Source: Paenilisteria riparia FSL S10-1204
GTDB lineage: Bacteria; Bacillota; Bacilli; Lactobacillales; Listeriaceae
NCBI RefSeq assembly: GCF_000525995.1
Contig: NZ_AODL01000007.1
Span: 124,001 to 188,000 of the forward strand
Direction of reading: 5' to 3'
Length of the DNA: 64,000 nt
In this document: positions 8,478 through 17,102 of the stretch, piece after piece
How positions within the stretch are numbered: the stretch's first letter is position 1
How the letters are laid out: every line of letters starts with the position of its first letter
The notes under the pieces: model-generated
Told to the model about the DNA's origin: nothing
What the model saw: the letters and a program-made list of their open reading frames with translations, nothing else
Databases searched by the model: none
Made by a program: the position numbers and the translations under genes

Positions 8478-9233
8478 ATGAACGAAGCAGTTAAAACGTT
8501 GGATGGTTGGTTCTCGCTGCATGATTTCAGATCGATTGACTGGCCTGCTTTTCGCGAGGTATCCCCTGCTGATCGCGATTCTATGCTCAATGAATTACAA
8601 AATTTCTTAGGAGACATGGACATAACGAAAAAAATGGGCGAAGGGGAACACACGGTTTACTCGATTTTAGGTCAAAAAGCAGACTTGCTTTTCTTCACAT
8701 TGAGACCGACTTTGGAAGGCTTGAATGAAGTTGAAAACCAACTGAACAAAATGCGTATCGCGGACTATTTACTCCCTGCTTATTCGTACGTTTCTGTGGT
8801 GGAGCTTAGCAATTACTTAGCGAATCACATGGCAAAAGGAGAAGATCCACTCCAAAATAAACATGTTCGTGAACGTCTGTATCCTGAATTGCCGCCTCGC
8901 AAACACATTTGTTTCTATCCAATGACGAAAAAACGAAATGGTGTGGATAATTGGTACATGTTGCCGATGGAAGAGCGCCAAGTGATGATTCGTGATCACG
9001 GTGCGATTGGTCGGACGTATGCTGGTAAGATTAAGCAAATCATCGGTGGGTCTATTGGTTTAGATGATTTCGAGTGGGGCGTTACGCTATTTGCGGATGA
9101 TGCACTTGATTTCAAACGAATTGTAACAGAAATGCGTTTTGATGAATCTAGCGCGAGGTTTGCTGAATTTGGCTCATTTTTAGTGGGAAATTATATTGCT
9201 TCAGATGAGCTAAGTCTTTTTTTTAGAATCTAA
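8478..9233 (+). CDS. chdC: Coproheme decarboxylase (HemQ)
   Basis: 251 residues from ATG at 8478 (SD GAGAGGAAG); an in-frame GTG at 8469 would overlap the SD. Counted from this start, the residues known from Listeria HemQ studies fall in place: Arg133, Tyr147, His174 (axial heme ligand, in IRDHG) and Gln187. The enzyme decarboxylates two propionates of Fe-coproporphyrin III with H2O2 to make heme b, the last step of the Gram-positive pathway. The numbering match supports both the identity and the start. Confidence 0.96.
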   Translation: MNEAVKTLDGWFSLHDFRSIDWPAFREVSPADRDSMLNELQNFLGDMDITKKMGEGEHTVYSILGQKADLLFFTLRPTLEGLNEVENQLNKMRIADYLLPAYSYVSVVELSNYLANHMAKGEDPLQNKHVRERLYPELPPRKHICFYPMTKKRNGVDNWYMLPMEERQVMIRDHGAIGRTYAGKIKQIIGGSIGLDDFEWGVTLFADDALDFKRIVTEMRFDESSARFAEFGSFLVGNYIASDELSLFFRI

Positions 9234-9238
9234 ATGGG

Positions 9239-9270
9239 AAAGAGGAATCCAAATATGGACTCCTCTTTTT
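9239..9270 (+). terminator. chdC terminator
   Basis: AAAGAGGA / TCCTCTTT stem with flanking T run. Confidence 0.75.
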
Positions 9271-9311
9271 GTATGCTTATCTTTCATGACAAAATTGTAA
9301 GTAATACGCCC

Positions 9312-9317
9312 TATAAT
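9312..9317 (+). promoter_or_regulatory. -10 box of the anrAB operon
   Basis: TATAAT about 78 bases before anrA; no good -35 is seen at the expected distance. In L. monocytogenes anrAB belongs to the VirR regulon (published knowledge), and activator dependence would fit the poor -35. I could not assign a VirR box with confidence. Confidence 0.45.
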
Positions 9318-9394
9318 GTCATATTAGCGAATGGAACGCCCACCAGATTACCTGTAGACTACTAGTATAAGTTAATTTTTTAGGAGGAGTTTAC

Positions 9395-10162
9395 ATGGAA
9401 ATCGTTCTACATGCAAAAAATGTTCGTAAAGTCTATGGCATTAAAGGTAATGTATATACAGCTTTAGATAATATAAGTTTAGAAATCGTAAAAGGAGACT
9501 TTGTTGGGATTATGGGGCCAAGCGGTGCCGGGAAATCAACCTTGCTAAATGTCTTCTCAACTATCGACAAACCAACATCTGGTGAAATCAAAATTTCTGG
9601 TCAAGAAATAGAAACAATGAACGAACAGCAAATGTCGGCTTTCAGGCGCGACCAACTAGGTTTTATTTTCCAAGATTACAACTTGCTAGATACATTAAGT
9701 GTGCGAGAAAATATCATTTTACCACTTGCACTTGCCAAACAGCCTATCAAAGAAATGGAAGCACGCCTTGAAAAAATCGCCGATACATTTGGAATTCGCG
9801 ATATTCTTGACAAATATCCAAACGAGATTTCCGGCGGGCAAAAACAAAGAACAGCTGCCAGTCGCGCCATTATTGCTAATCCAAGTCTGATTTTCGCAGA
9901 TGAACCGACTGGTGCGCTAGATTCCAAATCGGCAACGGATTTATTGGAGAGTTTAAAAGACTTGAATGAGCGCGAGCATTCGACAATCATGATGGTAACG
10001 CATGATGCTTTCGCTGCTAGTTTTTGCAAACGAATTTTATTTATTAAAGATGGTGCTATTTATACAGAAATTTATCGCGGTACGAAAACGCGTAAAGAGT
10101 TCTTCCAAAAAATTCTTGATGTGTTGGCGAAATTAGGAGGGGACATGAATGACGCTATTTGA
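9395..10162 (+). CDS. anrA: Antimicrobial-peptide resistance ABC transporter, ATPase
   Basis: 255 residues with Walker A GPSGAGKS (about residue 40), ISGGQKQRTAASRA signature, and Walker B LIFADEPTGALDS. The ending is typical of BceA-type ATPases (IKDGAIYTEIYRG). It follows chdC, as I recall for lmo2113-lmo2115 in L. monocytogenes, where AnrAB gives resistance to nisin, bacitracin and beta-lactams. It overlaps anrB by 14 bases. Confidence 0.92.
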   Translation: MEIVLHAKNVRKVYGIKGNVYTALDNISLEIVKGDFVGIMGPSGAGKSTLLNVFSTIDKPTSGEIKISGQEIETMNEQQMSAFRRDQLGFIFQDYNLLDTLSVRENIILPLALAKQPIKEMEARLEKIADTFGIRDILDKYPNEISGGQKQRTAASRAIIANPSLIFADEPTGALDSKSATDLLESLKDLNEREHSTIMMVTHDAFAASFCKRILFIKDGAIYTEIYRGTKTRKEFFQKILDVLAKLGGDMNDAI

Positions 10163-12083
10163 TTTAGCAAAAAAGAACATCAAACATAACTTTATTCACT
10201 ACTTTCTTTACTTCGCATCGATGATTTTCTCGATTATGATTTATTATACGTTCGTGTCACTGGCGAAAGACCCCGCAGTTATTGCCCGAATAGACAAGAG
10301 TGCCAAGCTTTCAGTAGCCTTCGATGCCTCGTCAATCGTACTTATTATTTTCGTGGCTATCTTCATTTTATATTCGAACCATTTCTTCACACGAAAACGT
10401 AAAAAAGAAATTGGCCTGTACTCCCTGCTTGGTCTTCGCAAAAAAGAAATCGGCCGCATGCTCTTTTATGAAAATTTCCTAATGGGGCTTGGAGCCTTGG
10501 TTGTTGGAATTGCTTTAGGAACCTTGATGTCTAAACTATTCGTAACTATTTTGCTCCGTATAATGAATATTGGCGGTATTAGTAACTTCGTCTTCTCAAT
10601 CGATGCTGTGATTAATACAGTCGTTATTTTCCTAATCATTACGCTCGTGACATCATTCACTGGTTACCGCATTATTTATCGTACAACACTCTTAGACCTA
10701 TTCCACTCCGAAAGTAGCCGCGAAAAAACACCAAAAAGCAATATCTTCTTGGCACTATTATCTGTTGCTTTAATCGCACTCGGTTATGTTATCGCGCTGC
10801 AACCACTGGAGTCGAAATTCTCCATTTGGGTGAAACTTGGATTCGGACCAGGTGCACTTATTATTTTAATCTCTGTCATCTTAGGAACCGCACTATTATT
10901 AAGTAACTTCTTGCCGTTCCTATTAGGTCAAATTCGCAAAAACAAACGAATTTTCTATAACGGAACGAATATTATTAGTAACTCTCAGCTCTCGTTCCGC
11001 ATCGCATCAAACGCTAGAACACTCGCTGTCATCGCCATTTTGAGTGCAACAACACTTACAGCAATCGGCGCTATTGGTAGTCTTTATTATAGTGCAAACA
11101 AAGACGCAGACACGAGTTACCCAGCAACTTTTGAATATCATGTTGTAGATAAAAAAAGTAACGAAGAAGCTTTGCAATTAGTTAAAAACAACAAGAAAAC
11201 ACCATTTATCAGCAACCAAGAAACCGTTGTGAATTACGTCAAAGCAACAAGTGATCGTGAAATGCCTATCGAATATGAGCCAGAAGAAGGCTTTGCTATT
11301 CTTAGCCAATCGCAGTACAATAAGCTTCTCAAACAAGAGGATAGCAACGTGAAAAAAGCCAACTTGAAAGACCATGAAGCTATTCTCATCGCGCCATCCA
11401 TCGCTTACACCCCAGATAATGAGAAAGCACTAAAAAACCAGCAGTTCACATTAGAAAACAGTACGAAACAGCAAGTGACACTGACTGATGCTAGGCAAGA
11501 ATCACCATTCAGTACGATTTTTGGCATACTCATTGTTTCTGATGATGTCGCTGCAACAATAAACAATGTAAAATCCACAACTGTTCAAACGATTATGACT
11601 GAATCACCAAAAGATGGCGCAGCACTAGGTGATCAAATGAAAAAAGTACTTCCAGAATCCGCCATGTTCACAAGCTTCCCGAACGGATATGAAGAGATTA
11701 TGAGCATAAGTGGTGTACTTTTATTCATCGGCATGTTCATTGGACTTGTATTCCTTGCAGCAACGGGTAGTATCATTTACTTCAAGCAGCTAACTGAAGC
11801 ATATAACGATGTTCCAACATACGATATTTTGAAGAAAATCGGTTTAGACCGCAAGCAAATTCGCAAAACTATCGCTAAACAAATTCTCGTCGTTTTCCTT
11901 GTTCCACTGATTTTAGGAATTGCGCATAGCTCGGTAGCATTGATTGCCCTATCGAATATGTTGCAGATGGATTTGACCTTACCAGTTATTATGACGACTG
12001 GAATTTACACATTGATGTTCATTGTGTATTACTTCTTGACAGTAAATACGTATACGAATATTGTGATGGGAAAGAAAAGATAA
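10149..12083 (+). CDS. anrB: Antimicrobial-peptide resistance ABC transporter, permease
   Basis: 644 residues in the BceB/FtsX layout: one N-terminal membrane segment, a group of segments to about residue 300, a large extracellular domain (about 300-520) between segments 7 and 8, and a final trio. The N-terminal region carries KRKKEIGLYSLLGLRKKEI, a typical BceB motif. SD GGAGGGG lies in the anrA end. No histidine kinase or response regulator is adjacent, unlike classical bce modules. Confidence 0.92.
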   Translation: MTLFDLAKKNIKHNFIHYFLYFASMIFSIMIYYTFVSLAKDPAVIARIDKSAKLSVAFDASSIVLIIFVAIFILYSNHFFTRKRKKEIGLYSLLGLRKKEIGRMLFYENFLMGLGALVVGIALGTLMSKLFVTILLRIMNIGGISNFVFSIDAVINTVVIFLIITLVTSFTGYRIIYRTTLLDLFHSESSREKTPKSNIFLALLSVALIALGYVIALQPLESKFSIWVKLGFGPGALIILISVILGTALLLSNFLPFLLGQIRKNKRIFYNGTNIISNSQLSFRIASNARTLAVIAILSATTLTAIGAIGSLYYSANKDADTSYPATFEYHVVDKKSNEEALQLVKNNKKTPFISNQETVVNYVKATSDREMPIEYEPEEGFAILSQSQYNKLLKQEDSNVKKANLKDHEAILIAPSIAYTPDNEKALKNQQFTLENSTKQQVTLTDARQESPFSTIFGILIVSDDVAATINNVKSTTVQTIMTESPKDGAALGDQMKKVLPESAMFTSFPNGYEEIMSISGVLLFIGMFIGLVFLAATGSIIYFKQLTEAYNDVPTYDILKKIGLDRKQIRKTIAKQILVVFLVPLILGIAHSSVALIALSNMLQMDLTLPVIMTTGIYTLMFIVYYFLTVNTYTNIVMGKKR

Positions 12084-12114
12084 CGTATAACTCGAAAGCA
12101 AAATGCACTAAAAA

Positions 12115-12161
12115 ATGACGTATGGAGAATCTGAATTTAGATTCTCCATACGTCATTTTTA
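12115..12161. terminator. Strong bidirectional terminator after anrB
   Basis: A nearly perfect palindrome from ATGACGTATGGAGAATCT to AGATTCTCCATACGTCAT with A and T runs outside, between convergent genes. Confidence 0.9.
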
Positions 12162-12215
12162 TTCTAAGAATTTTCTCTTATTCTCATAACCGAAGCATAT
12201 TGTCATGCTTACAAA

Positions 12216-12836
12216 TTAGTTTGCAACAATTACTTGAACTAGGCTTCTAAGATTTAGAGAATCGCTTAACACTAGTTTATGTCCAGCGATAAACGTTTGT
12301 CCTGCTGGTAGTGTATAGCTGTAGTTACCTAGGCTATCAACTTTTACATCATTACCAGTTGCAAGAACTTTTTTGCTTGTAACGTCGTTAATATTGATAT
12401 AGTGTCCTGGAATTCCTTTACCTGTAATAGTTGTGCGGCCATTTTTAACTGTATCTACAGACAATGATCCAGCGAAAGAATATACAACGTCTTTTAGATT
12501 AAAAGAATCACTTACAGAATATGTGTGCCCAAGTTGTACAGCATAGCCTGCTGGTAATTGAAGACTGAAATGACCTGATGCATCAATTTTCAAGTCATCA
12601 CCAGTTGCGAAAACTTTTTTACTTGTGAGGTCATTAATATTAATGTAGTGTCCTGGTGTTCCTGTTCCTGAAATAACCGTGTCGCCAATTGCAACTTTGT
12701 TAACTGACAAGTTTACGTACGCTGGTTGTACACTTGCAGATGCAATAGCTGGAGCTACAGCTGAAACGGAAGCTCCTAAAGTCGCTGCAGCAACGAATGC
12801 AATCCCTGCTTTTTTCAATAAATTCTGTTTTTTCAT
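12216..12836 (-). CDS. Secreted protein with two tandem Ig-like repeats
   Basis: 206 residues with a clear signal peptide (MKKQNLLKKAGIAF..., predicted cleavage after the ASA motif near residue 34). The mature part is two homologous modules of about 80 residues (about 40-118 and 122-204), each with PGHYININD.TSKKV.ATG and a following LPAG turn; these resemble bacterial Ig-like folds found in Listeria surface proteins. There is no LPXTG motif, GW module or membrane anchor, so it should be released or held non-covalently. Function unknown. Confidence 0.85.
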   Translation of the reverse strand: MKKQNLLKKAGIAFVAAATLGASVSAVAPAIASASVQPAYVNLSVNKVAIGDTVISGTGTPGHYININDLTSKKVFATGDDLKIDASGHFSLQLPAGYAVQLGHTYSVSDSFNLKDVVYSFAGSLSVDTVKNGRTTITGKGIPGHYININDVTSKKVLATGNDVKVDSLGNYSYTLPAGQTFIAGHKLVLSDSLNLRSLVQVIVAN

Positions 12837-13290
12837 GTTTATTCCTCCATGTCAACTTTTTTGAAGCAAGTTTAATTATTGAATATTGTCTCTATTCGGA
12901 CTTCAACTAAAGTAAAATAGATAGTAGTATTCATAAATTCCTTACTTACACTATGTATTATAGCAAAGCCACTCACTGATTCATACCGAACCTTCTGTGA
13001 ATAATTATTCGATTGATAGTGTTTTTACGGGTTTTTTACGCGTACAGGAAATTTTAGTTATTTTTAATATAGCTAAATATCGTTTGTTGCTTTCGTGGCT
13101 CTATCTAAACTCCGATCCCATTTTCGCTGGTTTCGTTGCATTATCTACCTCTTCATCTCGTGAACATCATTTAGATGCTATCCCTAAAATAATCATAAAA
13201 ACAAGAGGAAAAGCACCGGCAATAAAATGACCCGTGCTAAAAATAGAGATATATTGCGAACATTATTAATTAGTGCCTCATTTTAACTAT
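12837..13290. other. Gene-poor region upstream of the secreted protein
   Basis: AT-rich, no convincing SD-preceded reading frame. It should hold the promoter and leader of the secreted-protein gene. An open frame at 12997-13230 (+) has no SD and no recognisable features; I do not call it a gene. Confidence 0.5.
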
Positions 13291-13719
13291 TTATTTCCCC
13301 AATGCCTCCTTAGACACATACCCCGAAAGAAGCCCTTGCAAAGAATGCATCTCTATCTTCCGAAGCTTAAGTACTGTTTCAAATAACTCTTCTTTCGTGC
13401 AATCTAGTGATTCTTTCGCACAATGAATAAGTAAAAACTCAATAATTGCTGTATAGAAACTCGTATGATTAGAAACGACATCTGTAAGACTTGTCTCCAT
13501 ATCAAACCGATCCTCTCCAATTTCCATTGAATGAGGAACCTCATCTAAATTTGCCAAAGCACGTTTGCAAAGTAGAATAGACTCTTTGCGATGTGCCTCT
13601 AGGTAGCCCGGAATATATTTTCTTTTCTGATATTCCTCTGACTCTACATAATACATACTAATCCAATAATTCACTGCTTCCTCTATATGGATATTTAAAA
13701 AGCTCCAAACATTTGACAT
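13291..13719 (-). CDS. Hypothetical helical protein, 142 residues
   Basis: ATG start with GGGGGAGA SD upstream. The composition is helical and acidic, with no membrane segment or signal peptide. Conserved-looking points are the N-terminal IHIEEAVNYWISMYY and ANHTSFYTAI-like VSNHTSFYTAIIEFLL segments. A distant resemblance to stressosome sensor N-domains is possible but weak. Single gene, 270 bases of non-coding DNA on its 5' side. Confidence 0.6.
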   Translation of the reverse strand: MSNVWSFLNIHIEEAVNYWISMYYVESEEYQKRKYIPGYLEAHRKESILLCKRALANLDEVPHSMEIGEDRFDMETSLTDVVSNHTSFYTAIIEFLLIHCAKESLDCTKEELFETVLKLRKIEMHSLQGLLSGYVSKEALGK

Positions 13720-13995
13720 ACCAATCTCCCCCTTTCATAGCCCTAGATTTCTCGATGGCCTAATAACTGAGCCAAATAGGGAGTTAGTCTCCATTATAAC
13801 TACTGCTAACAAAAAATAACATAACAAGTTCTCTACTCCTCTTATTTCTGTATTTTACAAAAAAAAATGTTTTTTTACAAATATTAAGATGCATGCGAAA
13901 AAAAAATAGCTAAGCAAGGATTAGCAAATAAACCTGACTAATAGATTTATCCAAGCTTATCTGCTATGCTAATAAAGCAAAAATGAAAGGAGCCA

Positions 13996-14409
13996 ATGAA
14001 TATGGCCAGGACAATATCGTATTTAACTTTTAGTGGGAACGCAAATGAAGCCCTTGATTTTTACCAAGCAGCCTTCGACATAGAGGTAACCATGAGGAAT
14101 TTATATAAGATGTTACCGAACTTTTCCGGTGACGAGGCGCAAGGTGAACTTGTAGCACATGCCCGTTTAGCAAAAGATAGTGTGGAGTTATTTTATGTTA
14201 GCGATGCTCCAAACGGCGAAGTAGTAAGCGGTGACCAAGTGTCTGTTACATATTTTGTTGACAACAAAGAAGCCCTTGAAAAAGCCTTCACATCACTTTC
14301 GAAAAATGGCGTGGTAAAGATGGAAATTCAAGAAACTGGCTGGGGTGTAAGTTACGCGGAAGTAACAGATCAGTTTGGCGTGAATTGGAAATTGAATTTT
14401 CAGGTTTAG
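13996..14409 (+). CDS. PhnB-like VOC-family protein
   Basis: 137 residues: ISYLTFSGNANEALDFYQAAF at the start and ending VTDQFGVNWKLNFQV are typical of the 3-demethylubiquinone-methyltransferase-like/PhnB branch of the glyoxalase fold. SD AAAGGAG at 13984-13990. These small dimeric proteins have no agreed function; some are resistance or metal-binding proteins. Confidence 0.8.
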   Translation: MNMARTISYLTFSGNANEALDFYQAAFDIEVTMRNLYKMLPNFSGDEAQGELVAHARLAKDSVELFYVSDAPNGEVVSGDQVSVTYFVDNKEALEKAFTSLSKNGVVKMEIQETGWGVSYAEVTDQFGVNWKLNFQV

Positions 14410-14437
14410 GCATGATTTCAGTGGGATTTTGATGCAA

Positions 14438-14458
14438 GGCATGGATGAATTATATTTT
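14438..14458. repeat. Direct repeat flanking the IS remnant, left copy
   Basis: GGCATGGATGAATTATATTT recurs as GGCATGGATGATTATATTT at 14791-14809, one base shorter. The two copies bracket the remnant. Confidence 0.55.
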
Positions 14459-14556
14459 AAGCATACTAAGATTGGTAGCGGCTTGTACATCAGAGATTCT
14501 GAAAATCCTTCCATGTTCCAACCTTTTTCTGCGTATGTATAGAAATCACAACACAA

Positions 14557-14617
14557 AAATAGCACCCTTTGTTAAAATTAAAGTACCAACCAAAACCCAA
14601 CAAAGGGAGTGCTATTT
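14557..14617. repeat. Inverted repeat upstream of the dead transposase
   Basis: AAATAGCACCCTTTGTT (14557-14573) is the near-exact reverse complement of AACAAAGGGAGTGCTATTT (14599-14617, two extra bases). Such a hairpin just before the start codon blocks read-through transcription into IS transposase genes. Confidence 0.65.
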
Positions 14618-14777
14618 ATGTATATCAATTATAACATGGACCAATTAATTTTTCCAATGGATTTAGAAACAATGATTCCAGAAGATCATGTATTACGTAT
14701 CTATCTTCCTGGCTACCTTCTTAAAAACGAATTTGACTACAAAAGACTATATTAGCATATTATTAGGGGCGGATTAG
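14618..14777 (+). pseudogene. IS1182-family transposase remnant
   Basis: ATG at 14618 gives MYINYNMDQLIFPMDLETMI..., the usual N-terminus of IS1182-type transposases, for about 27 codons. The sequence then jumps to what reads in another frame as TTKDYISILLGAD and stop, the family's C-terminus. About 400 internal codons are missing, so the element is dead by internal deletion. Confidence 0.75.
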
Positions 14778-14790
14778 GGTTATAACCCAG

Positions 14791-14809
14791 GGCATGGATG
14801 ATTATATTT
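14791..14809. repeat. Direct repeat flanking the IS remnant, right copy
   Basis: Partner of 14438-14458. It touches the hairpin that ends the toxin locus, so the repeat may mark an old insertion or recombination edge. Confidence 0.55.
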
Positions 14810-14843
14810 AAAAACATCGATCGGTTGCTGATCGGTGGTTTTT
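14810..14843 (-). terminator. Hairpin at the end of the LXG locus (copy 1)
   Basis: On the minus strand AAAAACCACCGATC pairs with GATCGATGTTTTT around the loop AGCAACC. It follows the last gene at 14848. A closely related hairpin with the same loop lies at 16652-16680. Confidence 0.7.
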
Positions 14844-14847
14844 AGCT

Positions 14848-15162
14848 TTAGGTATTCAACGTTTTCCATGTGAAGTCTCGTACTTTATCCAGAGGTTCAT
14901 TTAATTTCATTCTTTCGTCGAAATCATCTACCCAAATATAAAATTCTCCGAGGCCACCGTGCGGCGGATAAAGTGAATTGTTCATTCTTCTAAGTGCTTC
15001 TAACACTTCATCTGTCACTTCTCCACTGTTTACCTCGTCTATGAATTCTAATATGTTCTTTAATTGACGAATTTGCGGTCTATTTGAACTACTTCCATAC
15101 CTCGTCATTTCTTTTAAAATAACAAGGTATTGTTTTTTGAGCAAATCGAACTTATTATTCAT
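14848..15162 (-). CDS. Small protein at the end of the toxin locus, possible immunity protein
   Basis: 104 residues, acidic, no signal peptide or membrane segment, C-terminal motif YPPHGGLGEFYIWVDDFDERM. It overlaps the preceding immunity candidate by 8 bases, so translation is probably coupled. Not matched to a named family; the HGGL..FYIW pattern and position suggest an immunity or accessory protein (inference). Confidence 0.6.
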   Translation of the reverse strand: MNNKFDLLKKQYLVILKEMTRYGSSSNRPQIRQLKNILEFIDEVNSGEVTDEVLEALRRMNNSLYPPHGGLGEFYIWVDDFDERMKLNEPLDKVRDFTWKTLNT

Positions 15163-15484
15163 CCCATAGTGGCGATTGGTACTCTGGATTCTTATTTTGT
15201 CTAACTCTCAGCTTGTTATACTCAACTGTTAATTTTAATTTCTTCAAAAAATCATCTACTGCATCCTCATAATCGGAATAACTTTTTACCTTTCCCATCA
15301 AACTGGCTCTATCTGCCAGTGAATACACCTTATATTCATTTGTTTCACTATCATATTCAATTCTTGTTTGCCATTCATCTCTATTTTCAGTAGGCCTATT
15401 AAAAATAGAAACACGCAAACTACTGTAACCTAACTCATCTATTATGTGCTCTAATTCCAGTTTATTCTCACTAATTGTATTCAT
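15155..15484 (-). CDS. Candidate immunity protein of the orphan TNT cassette
   Basis: 109 residues, begins directly after the orphan toxin fragment. Same length as the protein at 16773-17102, with a shared ending (YxSPLW) and similar layout (a SYSDYEDAVDDFLKKL helix against FNSFEEAKEKFFRTL), but otherwise diverged. Paralogous immunity proteins behind paralogous toxin ends are the expected pattern for NAD-glycohydrolase LXG toxins. No SD is needed if coupled to the fragment upstream. Confidence 0.7.
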   Translation of the reverse strand: MNTISENKLELEHIIDELGYSSLRVSIFNRPTENRDEWQTRIEYDSETNEYKVYSLADRASLMGKVKSYSDYEDAVDDFLKKLKLTVEYNKLRVRQNKNPEYQSPLWDE

Positions 15485-16640
15485 TTACTTTACCTCCTTT
15501 AATAGTCCCATTTTTTCATACCACTCAACCGAAGTTTCAAATTTTATTTGCGTACCTCCGCCAGAACCAAATACTTTGGATACTTCTCCTTGCTGAGCTT
15601 TTGCCATGTCCGAAAATGTAAATTCATACTTATCCATTAGTATTGTTAGTTCGTCTTTATCTAATTGAGCCATTTTATTAAAGCCTTCCTTTAGATTCTC
15701 GACGTTGATATCTTTCATAATTTTATATTGATGATATTTCATGCTAGTTTCTGGATAAGGCAAACCTCTTGTATCGTAATCCAATATTTTACCATTCTCA
15801 ACTGGACTGATAAATCTACCACTGGCATCGCCATATCTATCAATCACCTGGCCAACTTTTAAATTCGCATCAAATGTAATGGCTTTTCCAGCCTTATCTA
15901 CAACAAAACCATCCGCTTCTGGCCATTTTATACCGCCTGACTCATCTAGATATTTAGGTGAGCGAACAAGGACTCCCCATTTTGATTCGTATGCTATTTC
16001 TCCGTTTTCTAAAACGATTTGCTTTGGAGAGAACGGCTTTGCAACTGCTCCGAATTCATTGCTCAAGGCATTTACTTCAGCATTTGTATTTATTTCATTT
16101 ACTTTTTTTATTTTACCTAAATCATTAATACCTTTTGTAATTCCAAATAAACTAGCAAACACAATGGTACTACTTGCCAGGCCGTAAGCATCCCCTTTTT
16201 TATAGGGCTCCAAATAGCTTTCTACAATGCCATTCCAAAACATGCCTGCCGTTCCTGATGGATCACTTTTTAAGTTTTTTCATCAACATAGCGATGCTTT
16301 CTAGGTGCTTCTCCGGGTGTTTCAAGCTTTCTATCGCTCTTTTTCCGAATCCGAAAATAGAATCTCTTGTAGATGCGCCGATTTGGCGTACTTTATTTCG
16401 ATCATATTGGCGATAATCTTTCTCGATTTCAGAAGCGTGTGCGTGATCCATTTCCATCAACCGCCGCATATCTTGGCTGATTCGGTGCATCGCTTCGCCT
16501 TCGTTTTGCTGTAATTGTGTCAATTTCTGCCGTAAGTAATCATCTAAGTCTTCCATCAATCCTTGATTATGACGCATAATCCATAGCTCGTCCGGATCAT
16601 CTGGCAAGGCTCCAATACTCGGCTGCGACACGCAAAACAC
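15485..16640 (-). pseudogene. Orphan LXG toxin cassette with TNT C-terminus, 5'-truncated and frameshifted
   Basis: Homologous to the toxin at 17099-18608 from its QPSIGALPDDPDELW segment to the end, but lacking the first roughly 85 residues, the promoter and an SD. A one-base expansion in the T run at 16275-16280 (six versus five in the intact copy) splits it into MFCVSQPS...KKLKK and MFWNGIVES.... The C-terminus carries the TNT motifs DRYGDASGRF, RGLPYPE, YHQYK and FGSGGGTQ. The last 70 residues differ clearly from the first copy, as expected for a stored alternative toxin end with its own immunity gene. Confidence 0.8.
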
Positions 16641-16651
16641 ATCATACTTTG

Positions 16652-16680
16652 AAACACCGATTGGTTGCTGATCGGTGTTT
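16652..16680 (-). terminator. Hairpin between the two toxin cassettes (copy 2)
   Basis: AAACACCGAT / ATCGGTGTTT with a CAGCAACCA-type loop, after the first immunity gene. It shares stem and loop sequence with the hairpin at 14810-14843, so each cassette ends in the same element. The weak T tail makes it a poor terminator. Confidence 0.6.
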
Positions 16681-16772
16681 GACTCTAGCCGTAATGCTAC
16701 TTAAAAAATTAGTAGCTCCAGCAATAGTATTTTGAATTTCTTTATATCCCAATCAATATAAAACAATCACTA

Positions 16773-17102
16773 CTATTTCTGCCAAAGCGGTGATGGATAG
16801 TCCGCCTGATACCCTTCTTCTACATCGCTTCTGTTTCTTTTTACAGATAAGAATAGGGTTCTAAAGAATTTTTCTTTAGCCTCTTCGAAACTATTAAATT
16901 CAAACGATTTTCCAACCACATAACTTCTCTCATCTCTAGAATTGACTATAAATTTCCCATCCTCCCAGAATAAATGAACAGCGAATGGGGTCCTATCCTT
17001 TTCACTAAATAGCACATAACGCAGTGATTCATAATGATTATTTTTAATTTCCGAAATGATAATTGCTTTAAATTCATCAATATTTATGTTTTCCATACTC
17101 AT
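16773..17102 (-). CDS. Candidate immunity protein of the LXG-TNT toxin
   Basis: 109 residues starting inside the toxin stop (ATGA-type overlap, 17099-17102). Acidic and soluble, with a C-terminus ending ADYPSPLWQK. Toxin-immunity overlap is the rule in LXG operons. It is likely to bind and block the NAD-consuming TNT domain in the cytosol (inference). About 90 bases of non-coding DNA separate it from the hairpin. Confidence 0.75.
   Translation of the reverse strand: MSMENINIDEFKAIIISEIKNNHYESLRYVLFSEKDRTPFAVHLFWEDGKFIVNSRDERSYVVGKSFEFNSFEEAKEKFFRTLFLSVKRNRSDVEEGYQADYPSPLWQK

Noticed and set aside
12997-13230. Plus-strand open frame in the gap upstream of the secreted protein
   Set aside because: No SD, no domain, and composition like the surrounding non-coding DNA.
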